From positions 10,043-17,913 of the forward strand of contig PLNO01000144.1 of the NCBI GenBank assembly GCA_003141795.1: DNA of 7,871 nucleotides, given 5' to 3'. Made by a program: the position numbers and the translations under genes. The notes beneath the pieces are model-generated. The model worked only from the letters and a program-made list of their open reading frames with translations. It was not told where the DNA came from and did not search any database. Positions 1 to 5,169 of the stretch are shown here, one piece after another; position 1 is the first letter of the stretch; each line of letters starts with the position of its first letter. Origin of the DNA: Spirochaetaceae bacterium. Lineage in GTDB: Bacteria; Spirochaetota; Spirochaetia; SZUA-6; Fen-1364.

Positions 1-1
1 C

Positions 2-982
2 GCGCTCATCGGCGCACTCGTGCAGGCCGCCTCCGGAAGCCTCCTCCTGGGGCTCGCGGCATCGGTGCTCATCGCCGTGTACTCCATCGTCGTGGCGGAC
101 TGGAATGCCCCCATGGTGGAGAAGGAGTGCGGCCTCAAGGGGATCTCCATCACGACGCTGTCGGTGAACGGCCTCCTCCCCTACGGCGTGGCGGCCAACG
201 CGCTCATCGACAGGATCCCCGGTCTTCGCAGGATCTCACTCGTTCCGCGGGAGGGGGAAGGGCGGCTCTCCATCCTCGTGGACCCCATGATGATCGGGGT
301 GCTCGTCGGTGCACTGTTCGGCGTTCTTGCCGGCTACGACATAAAGCGGATCCTCGAGCTCGCCATCAACGTGGCGGCGGTGATGTTCCTCCTCCCGCAC
401 TGCGGCGGGCTCATCGGGCAGGCAATGCAGCCCGTCTCCCTCCAGCTGAAGAGCATCATCCAGCGGCGGTTCCCGAACAAGACCGTGCTGTACATGGGGA
501 TGGATTCCGGGGTCATCATGCAGAACAAGTCGGTGATCGTCACGGGGCTTCTCCTCATGCCCATCAGCATCGGGATCGCCTTCATCCTGCCCGGCAACAA
601 GGTCCTGCCCCTCGGTGACCTGGCCAACCTGCTGTCCGTCATGTCGGTGATAGTGCTGTGCACGCGCGGCAACGTGTTCCGGGCGGTGCTGATCGGGATC
701 CCCATCATCGTGAGCTACCTGCTCATCTCCACCCACTTCGCGCCGATGTACACCACGCTGTCCGCGCAGTCGGGGAGCGCCGCGGTGCAGAGCTACGCCG
801 GACAGATCACCGCGTTCACCGACGGGGGAAACCCCGTGCGCTTCTGGTTCTTCTACCTGTTCCGCGGGAACGTCTGGGCGTTCGCCGCTATCCCCGTCGT
901 CCTCGCGCTCATGTACCTGAGCTGGCGCCATGCGCGCGCGATGACGGCGGCCCTGCAACCTTTGAAGGAGGAAACGAAATGA
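2..982 (+). CDS. PTS galactitol-family transporter subunit IIC (GatC-like), 5'-truncated by window edge
   Basis: This is the membrane permease (EIIC) of a phosphoenolpyruvate sugar phosphotransferase system of the galactitol family. It carries a sugar or polyol across the inner membrane while partner IIA and IIB subunits, probably encoded upstream, phosphorylate it. The frame is open from base 2, giving 326 visible residues. From memory of E. coli GatC (about 450 residues), roughly 120 N-terminal residues are missing. Segments that match the family are the stretch with LVGALFGVLAGYDIK, then PGNKVLPLGDLANL, RGNVFRAVLIG, and a C-terminal WRHARA. Several hydrophobic segments alternate with short loops, as expected for EIIC. 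The stop overlaps the ATG of the deacetylase gene (ATGA at 979-982), so the two are translationally coupled. The substrate cannot be read from the sequence; the neighbouring deacetylase makes an N-acetylated sugar plausible, which is inference. Confidence 0.9.
   Translation, partial: ALIGALVQAASGSLLLGLAASVLIAVYSIVVADWNAPMVEKECGLKGISITTLSVNGLLPYGVAANALIDRIPGLRRISLVPREGEGRLSILVDPMMIGVLVGALFGVLAGYDIKRILELAINVAAVMFLLPHCGGLIGQAMQPVSLQLKSIIQRRFPNKTVLYMGMDSGVIMQNKSVIVTGLLLMPISIGIAFILPGNKVLPLGDLANLLSVMSVIVLCTRGNVFRAVLIGIPIIVSYLLISTHFAPMYTTLSAQSGSAAVQSYAGQITAFTDGGNPVRFWFFYLFRGNVWAFAAIPVVLALMYLSWRHARAMTAALQPLKEETK
965..971 (+). promoter_or_regulatory. Shine-Dalgarno site for the PIG-L deacetylase gene
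   Basis: A full-strength AAGGAGG lies inside the last codons of the IIC gene, 7 nt before the ATG at 979. It fixes the deacetylase start and argues against the longer in-frame opening that begins at 658. Confidence 0.85.
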
Positions 983-1683
983 ACATACTCGCATTCGGAG
1001 CGCACCCTGACGACATCGAGTTCACGTGCGCGGGGACCCTCATCAAGTACGCGCGGGCGGGGCACAAGGTCTTCGTGGCCCTGACCACGAGCGGCAACAT
1101 CGGGTCCAACGTCATCGTGGGCCGGGAAGAGATCGCCCGCATCCGGGAGGCGGAGCAGATCGAGGCGGCGAAGTTCTACGGCGGCCAGGTACGGTTCCTC
1201 CGCTATAACGACGAGGGGCTCGTGGACAGCGAGGCGCTGCGCAAGGACATCGTCTCCGCCATGCGCTGGGCCAACCCCGACGTGATCTTCACGAACTTCC
1301 CCGGCGACATGAGCACGGACCACAATGTCACGGGGACGCTCGTGGGCAGGATGATGCTCTCCCTCCCGGGAAAGAACGTCCCCGCCGACGTGCCGCCCAT
1401 CACGAAGGTGCCGTCGCTCTTCTACTGGGAAACGGGCGCGGGGCTGCACTTCGACCCCGAGGTGTACGTCGACATCAGCGACACGATGGACGAGAAGATG
1501 AAGTCCCTCGCCGCCCACAAGAGCCAGTTCGCGTGGATGGAGAACTTCCAGGCGGCGAGCCTCACCGAGCATAGCAAGATCATTGGCGAGTTCCGCGGTC
1601 TTGCCATCGGCAAGAAGTACGCGGAAGGCTTCCGCGCTTATCGCATCCACGGCTACATGCCGGACTTCAAGCTGTTACCCTAG
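979..1683 (+). CDS. PIG-L/LmbE family zinc-dependent N-deacetylase
   Basis: A 234-residue protein of the PIG-L/LmbE family. These are cytosolic zinc hydrolases that remove acetyl groups from N-acetylglucosamine-type substrates; MshB, BshB and chitin-oligosaccharide deacetylases are known members. The N-terminus shows the family signature AHPDDIEF at residues 8-15. His9, Asp12 and His115 (in STDHN) are the expected zinc ligands and Asp11 the likely general base. The C-terminal GKKYAEGFRAYRI at 211-223 is the usual closing motif. Length is normal and the gene looks intact. There is no signal peptide, so it acts in the cytoplasm. The ATGA overlap with the PTS IIC gene and the strong ribosome site imply coordinated synthesis. 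This suggests that the imported sugar or sugar phosphate is N-acetylated and is deacetylated after entry. The exact substrate is unknown. Confidence 0.9.
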   Translation: MNILAFGAHPDDIEFTCAGTLIKYARAGHKVFVALTTSGNIGSNVIVGREEIARIREAEQIEAAKFYGGQVRFLRYNDEGLVDSEALRKDIVSAMRWANPDVIFTNFPGDMSTDHNVTGTLVGRMMLSLPGKNVPADVPPITKVPSLFYWETGAGLHFDPEVYVDISDTMDEKMKSLAAHKSQFAWMENFQAASLTEHSKIIGEFRGLAIGKKYAEGFRAYRIHGYMPDFKLLP

Positions 1684-1751
1684 CCATGGAAGGCGAGGTC
1701 CGACGAGTCCAGGGATGGACGGGAGGAGGACCCTAGCCATGGAAGGCGAGG
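1678..1751. repeat. Pair of 21-bp direct repeats in the spacer after the deacetylase gene
   Basis: Positions 1678-1698 and 1731-1751 are identical over 21 bp (starting CCCTAGCCATGG and ending GGCGAGG). The similarity continues imperfectly for about 18 more bases, including a shared CGAGT and CAGGGATG. The first copy contains the stop codon of the deacetylase gene. The 53-bp period is not a multiple of three, so this is not a coding repeat. Confidence 0.75.
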
Positions 1752-1850
1752 GCGAGCGAGTGCAGGGATGCGTAGCACGCCGCAGGCGTGCGAAGGGCGG
1801 CAGCTGGCCGCGAAGCGGACAGCGAGAGCCCACGGAAGCGAGCCCGTAAC
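1684..1850. repeat. Structured, purine-rich intergenic repeat element (REP/BIME-like candidate)
   Basis: This 170-bp spacer has no convincing gene. After the second direct-repeat copy come GGCGAG units, a perfect 7-bp stem with a 3-nt loop (GCACGCC at 1775-1781, GGCGTGC at 1785-1791), and a second 5-bp stem (GCGGC at 1797-1801, GCCGC at 1807-1811). Reiterated GCGAAG, GCGAGAG and GCGAGCCC blocks then run up to 1845. The combination of short dyads and reiterated words resembles dispersed extragenic repeats. No other copy lies in this window, so membership of a genomic repeat family is inference. Confidence 0.5.
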
Positions 1851-1856
1851 GTGAGG

Positions 1857-2903
1857 ATGCGCTCGGAGCTTGTGTCCGCGCTGCGGGGCGCGGGGATCGA
1901 TTTCACCCTCCTCGGCGGCGATGGGGGATGGGTCATCGTCGCGCCCGCCCTGGGCGCACGCATCCTCGGCGCCGGCGTCGGAGAGGAGAACGCGCTGTGG
2001 AGTGCGCCGGTCCTCAGCCGGCGCTCCTGGGCGGAGGGCGGGAACGTCGGCGGTCAGCGCACGTGGATCGCCCCCGAGGGCGGACCGCACGGGTTTTTCT
2101 ACACCGACGACCCGTCCTCGTGGCGTGTGCCGGAGGAGCTGGATCCCGCCGATTTTGCCGCGCTTCCCGCTGTCGACGGCTGGGCGCGCTGGCAGACCAC
2201 TTTCACGGCGCGTTGTCTCGACGGGGAAAGCTTTCCCATTGCGATCAAGCGGAGTGTACGTATCTCCACGGGTCCCGCTTTGACCGGCACCACGGGTGTT
2301 CTGCGGATCGATTTCCGTCATTCGCTGGAAAACCGGGGAAGCGCTCCGCTTGATCGCCGCGTGGGGCTGTGGTGCATCGCCCAATGTCCCTGCGAGGAGC
2401 GGGGAACGATCGTCATTCCACTCTCGTCCGGTCACGGCGCGGACAGCGTTCATCCCTACTTCGAGCCCCTCCCCGACGGCGTGCTCCGCACGGAGGGAGG
2501 CGCCGCGCTCCTGACGACGCGGCCCGGGGTGAAGTACAAGGTCGGGTGCGGCGCGGAAGCTGCTGCAGGGGCGATCGCATTCGTGGGAGCTCGCGGGGAA
2601 AAGTGCTTCCTCGTTCACCTGCGCTTCTCCGTGGACCGCGCCGGGACCTATGTCGATCGCCCCTTCTTCGGGGGGCCTGTCGAGAACGGTGATCCCGTGC
2701 AGGCCTACAATGACCCCGGCGTCGGGGCCATGGCCTTTTGCGAGCTGGAAGCGCACGCGCCCGCCGTGCGCCTGCGCCCGGGAGAGGTACAGGAGTTCGA
2801 AATCCAAATGACGGTGGCGTTCGGCAGCAGAGGGGCGATCGGGGGCCTGATGCGCCGGGAGATTGCGCCGTCGGTTTCCGACAGCGACGTTTTCAGCGAC
2901 TGA
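1857..2903 (+). CDS. Uncharacterised protein, possibly galactose-mutarotase-like fold (DUF4380/DUF6786-type)
   Basis: A 348-residue soluble protein with no signal peptide or membrane segment. I do not recognise it firmly. The N-terminal layout (GDGGWVIVAP at 21-30, then GARILGAG at 33-40, then GGQRTWIAPEGGP at 65-77) resembles uncharacterised families with the aldose-1-epimerase/mutarotase beta-sandwich fold. In those, a GARI-like strand is followed by a GG..R.WIAPEGG loop. The rest is rich in predicted beta strands. An enzymatic role in sugar handling would suit the PTS and deacetylase neighbours but is inference. The start is uncertain. ATG 1857 lies just before the first conserved residues, and in-frame GTG 1851 is equally possible. 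The only nearby purine-rich site, GGAAG at 1834-1838, is rather far from either. The longer opening from 1788 would translate the repeat element and is unlikely. The gene converges on the lipoprotein gene, with 27 bp between stops. Confidence 0.7.
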   Translation: MRSELVSALRGAGIDFTLLGGDGGWVIVAPALGARILGAGVGEENALWSAPVLSRRSWAEGGNVGGQRTWIAPEGGPHGFFYTDDPSSWRVPEELDPADFAALPAVDGWARWQTTFTARCLDGESFPIAIKRSVRISTGPALTGTTGVLRIDFRHSLENRGSAPLDRRVGLWCIAQCPCEERGTIVIPLSSGHGADSVHPYFEPLPDGVLRTEGGAALLTTRPGVKYKVGCGAEAAAGAIAFVGARGEKCFLVHLRFSVDRAGTYVDRPFFGGPVENGDPVQAYNDPGVGAMAFCELEAHAPAVRLRPGEVQEFEIQMTVAFGSRGAIGGLMRREIAPSVSDSDVFSD

Positions 2904-2930
2904 GCCGTCGGCCCGACTCTACCGCTTGTT

Positions 2931-4580
2931 CTATTGTATCTCGAACTCTCCCGTTGCGACTGAAGCCCCTTGATAGAAGAGCTCGACCTGGTAGCGGCCG
3001 CGCTGCTTGTAGGAAGTACCGGCCTTTTTCGAACCCCAGCCCTTGTTGTACCAGGCGTATTTCCAGCCTTGTTCGAAGGCGCTGGTCAAAACAAACCGGG
3101 CAAACTCGGTTCCGTCGGGGCTGCGGTAAACGCAGGTTACGGAAAAGTCGATGCGACGGGAAGGGTCGGAATTGGGGATTTTCGCCTCCATGTTGATATA
3201 CCGCACGGCATCGGCACTGAAGGTTGTGGCATAGCTGCGCTTGTCTTTGGGCAAGCGGTTCTCGTCCGATTCGTAGAACTGAAGCGTCATCTGGCCCGGC
3301 GCGAGCTCCAGCCGCGGCAGGTCGACACGCTGGTCGTTCAGGGTGTAACGGACCAGCCGGCCTCCACTCATCTCGTCCGGCGGCAGAGCGAGCTGCATCG
3401 ATCCTCCCCTACCGGCAACGTTCAGGATTCCCTGGGCAGGCTCGGGGATCTCGAAGAAGCAGCGGTGCACCGTGCCGACGTCCCACCATGTCCAGACAGC
3501 GGTATACACGAGCCGGCCGTCGATGAAGCTCGCCTTGTTTCTGAAGGAATGCATTGGACCGACGATGCGCATGACCGCGTCGCGGTCGAGGCCCATGGCC
3601 AGCGAAGGCAGGCGGTCTATGTGGTTCGCTTTGTGCAGCTCGTCCCAGCGGGCCAGGACACCGGGCGGTGCTTTTTCGAGGAAGCGGTTGGTGCCCATGC
3701 CGATCGTGTCGACGCTTTTGGGGTTCGCGCCCTTGCTTTTCAGGTAGTCGAGCACGTCGTCGTCGTTCCCACGGTTGTCGTGGTTCATGTCCACCAACCG
3801 CCACCCCTTCATGGCGTTTCCCAGCGGTGTGCTGCCGTCGTTGGCAACGGCGTTTACATCCGCCCCTGCTTCGACCAGGGCGGCTACCGACAAGAGCTGC
3901 AAGTCCCTGGCGGCATAGTGCAGGGGCGTGGCGCCGTCCTTGTCACGTACGTTGACGGGAGCGCCCCGAGCGATCAGAAAGCGCACCATCTCGTGCGGAC
4001 TCTCATACCAGAAACCGGCCCTCGGATCGTATACCAGCATGCCGTCGGCTGCCTCATGCAGGGCGGTCCTCTGCGTGACCGGGTCCTTGCTGGACAGATC
4101 GGCGCCGGCCTCCAGAAGCAGGCCGACTAGGGGAAGAAATCCTCGGCGCGCGGCTTCGTGCAGAGGAATCGCGCCGCCGGGCTCATCGACGTTGACTCCC
4201 TGGCTGATGAGCGCGCGCAGGGTTTTCTCGTCATTGCGCGAGACAGCGTCGAACACAGGCCGCGCTGGCGCCGGGGCCACCGCCGGTGAGAGGTGCAACA
4301 GCACCGGCCCGAGGCAATTGAACCCATGGACGGTCTCTTCACGATAGCCGCCCTTTCGGAAGATCACGATCTGATCGCGCGAGCCATCGAGTCTTACCTG
4401 CAGCGGCGTCTCACCGATGTACGTGTCGTCTATGTAGACCTTGGCTCCGGCAGGATCTGTCGTCATCTCGATGGGGGCGCGTTCGTTCGTGGGCTTGGTT
4501 GCGCAGCCGGAAACGATGAGCAGGAAAAGCGCAAGCACAGAGGCACCTATCGTAAGGGGTATCCGTATGGCGGCTTTCAT
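2931..4580 (-). CDS. Lipoprotein with PEGA domain, five ankyrin repeats and unassigned C-terminal domain
   Basis: A 549-residue exported lipoprotein. Residues 1-26 form a type II signal peptide: a short basic start, a hydrophobic core and the lipobox VSGC, with Cys26 as the lipid site. Residue +2 is Ala rather than Asp, which favours the outer membrane under the E. coli rule. A PEGA domain follows at about 37-85 (TTDPAGAKVYIDD, then YIGETPL), a small beta domain usually found at surface or envelope proteins. Five ankyrin repeats occupy about 107-290; clear units are PLHEAARRG, TALHEAADG and TPLHYAARD, each followed by a GA-D/N-N type turn. Repeats 3 and 5 carry insertions. Residues 325-370 (LAMGLDRDAVMRIVGP onward) faintly recall a BamE/SmpA-type segment. 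Residues 430-549 look like an all-beta domain of unknown family. ATG 4580 is chosen because it starts the signal peptide and has AAGGA 7 nt upstream. Its role is probably protein binding at the envelope. Confidence 0.85.
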   Translation of the reverse strand: MKAAIRIPLTIGASVLALFLLIVSGCATKPTNERAPIEMTTDPAGAKVYIDDTYIGETPLQVRLDGSRDQIVIFRKGGYREETVHGFNCLGPVLLHLSPAVAPAPARPVFDAVSRNDEKTLRALISQGVNVDEPGGAIPLHEAARRGFLPLVGLLLEAGADLSSKDPVTQRTALHEAADGMLVYDPRAGFWYESPHEMVRFLIARGAPVNVRDKDGATPLHYAARDLQLLSVAALVEAGADVNAVANDGSTPLGNAMKGWRLVDMNHDNRGNDDDVLDYLKSKGANPKSVDTIGMGTNRFLEKAPPGVLARWDELHKANHIDRLPSLAMGLDRDAVMRIVGPMHSFRNKASFIDGRLVYTAVWTWWDVGTVHRCFFEIPEPAQGILNVAGRGGSMQLALPPDEMSGGRLVRYTLNDQRVDLPRLELAPGQMTLQFYESDENRLPKDKRSYATTFSADAVRYINMEAKIPNSDPSRRIDFSVTCVYRSPDGTEFARFVLTSAFEQGWKYAWYNKGWGSKKAGTSYKQRGRYQVELFYQGASVATGEFEIQ

Positions 4581-4620
4581 GGGTTTTCCTTTTTTGCTCG
4601 AACATTTCGTATCGCACTCG

Positions 4621-4648
4621 ATTATACAGTGCCCGCACCCCGCGTCAA
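4621..4648 (-). promoter_or_regulatory. Sigma70-type promoter of the lipoprotein gene
   Basis: Read on the minus strand, TTGACG (4648-4643) is followed after 16 bp by a perfect TATAAT (4626-4621). Transcription would start near 4614, giving a leader of about 34 nt before the ATG at 4580. The surrounding bases are more AT-rich than the genes on either side. Confidence 0.8.
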
Positions 4649-4720
4649 AGCGGAGGGAAACTCCCGAATTCGAACAAACTGTTGCCGGTGTGCCGTCGCG
4701 CGGACGACATGTTTTTTCGA

Positions 4721-4749
4721 TTGACATGTCCGCCATAAGATGCTAAAAA
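4721..4749 (+). promoter_or_regulatory. Sigma70-type promoter of the blaI-like operon
   Basis: A perfect TTGACA (4721-4726) is followed after 17 bp by TAAAAA (4744-4749), a four-of-six match to the -10 box. The predicted start is near 4756, leaving a short leader before the ATG at 4785. The -10 lies inside the first operator-like dyad, a layout suited to repression. Confidence 0.65.
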
Positions 4750-4774
4750 ACTGGCACGTGCTAAAAACTTAGCA
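4741..4774 (+). promoter_or_regulatory. Tandem operator-like dyads, probable binding site of the BlaI-type repressor
   Basis: A perfect dyad TGCTAA-AAAC-TTAGCA spans 4759-4774. Exactly 18 bp upstream is a second, imperfect copy, TGCTAA-AAAA-CTGGCA (4741-4756), with the same 4-nt centre. The upstream copy overlaps the -10 box and the downstream one abuts the ribosome site GGGAG (4775-4779). BlaI/MecI proteins are known to bind as dimers to dyads at their own promoters, so autorepression is the natural reading. This dyad is not the classic TACA/TGTA sequence of staphylococcal BlaI/MecI, so the assignment is inference. Confidence 0.6.
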
Positions 4775-4784
4775 GGGAGAGTAT

Positions 4785-5168
4785 ATGCCGATCTTCGATG
4801 GTTTGTCCAAACGCGAGCGCGAAATCCTGTCGGTCGTCTTCCGTCTCGGTGAGGCGACGGCGCGGGACGTCCAGAAAGCGCTTGATGACCGGACGAGCTA
4901 TTCCGCCGTACGGACGTTTCTCACGACGCTCGAAGCAAAAGGCCTCCTCACGTATCGCCGCGACGGGCAGCGCTACCTCTGGTCGCCTGCCTCGGATCCC
5001 GAGAAGGCGGGAGCCTCGCTCATCGTGGAGGCGACGCGCACATTCTTCAAGGGATCGAAGGGGCGGGCGATAGCCGCCCTCATCGAGACTGACGATATTC
5101 CGCTCACCCAAAGCGAGTACGTCCGGTTGAAGGCGCTCATCGAGCAGGCGCGAAGGAAGGGGCGCTGA
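4785..5168 (+). CDS. BlaI/MecI/CopY family transcriptional repressor
   Basis: A 127-residue winged-helix repressor of the BlaI/MecI/CopY family (Penicillinase_R). Residues 6-70 form the DNA-binding domain: LSKREREILSVVF opens helix 1, TARDVQKAL is helix 2, and YSAVRTFLTTLEAKGLL holds the recognition helix, followed by the wing YRRDGQRYLWSP. The C-terminal part (80-125), with FFKGSKGRAIAALI, matches the dimerisation region that the partner protease destabilises in known systems. Length is typical. The start is supported by GGGAG 5 nt upstream. The M56 gene begins 1 nt after the stop, as in blaI-blaR1 pairs. It very likely represses its own operon through the dyads at 4741-4774. There is no beta-lactamase gene nearby, so its wider regulon may lie elsewhere. 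Confidence 0.92.
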   Translation: MPIFDGLSKREREILSVVFRLGEATARDVQKALDDRTSYSAVRTFLTTLEAKGLLTYRRDGQRYLWSPASDPEKAGASLIVEATRTFFKGSKGRAIAALIETDDIPLTQSEYVRLKALIEQARRKGR

Positions 5169-5169
5169 C

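Noticed and set aside
658..978. Upstream extension of the deacetylase frame
   Set aside because: The extension is an out-of-frame shadow of the PTS IIC gene. The ATG at 979 has a strong ribosome site and starts directly at the conserved fold.
1678..1850. Possible CRISPR array
   Set aside because: There are only two exact repeat copies, with irregular surrounding words, no regular spacers and no cas genes.
1788..1856. Longer N-terminus of the mutarotase-like protein
   Set aside because: It would translate the repeat-rich spacer into an Arg-rich tail with no family resemblance.
1680..2807. Long minus-strand open frame opposite the mutarotase-like gene
   Set aside because: The translation is rich in Arg, Gly, Pro and Ala with no recognisable motif, typical of the antisense of GC-rich coding DNA. 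The plus strand has better family-like patterns.
2870..2882. Hairpin GTCGG-TTT-CCGAC as a terminator of the mutarotase-like gene
   Set aside because: The stem is only 5 bp, it lies inside the coding region, and no T-run directly follows it.
2970..4130. Long plus-strand open frame opposite the ankyrin lipoprotein gene
   Set aside because: The minus strand encodes a lipobox, a PEGA domain and ankyrin repeats. The plus-strand product has no motif or ribosome site.
4581..4736. Upstream extension of the lipoprotein frame
   Set aside because: It would place the signal peptide 52 residues inside the protein and would run upstream of the predicted transcription start near 4614.
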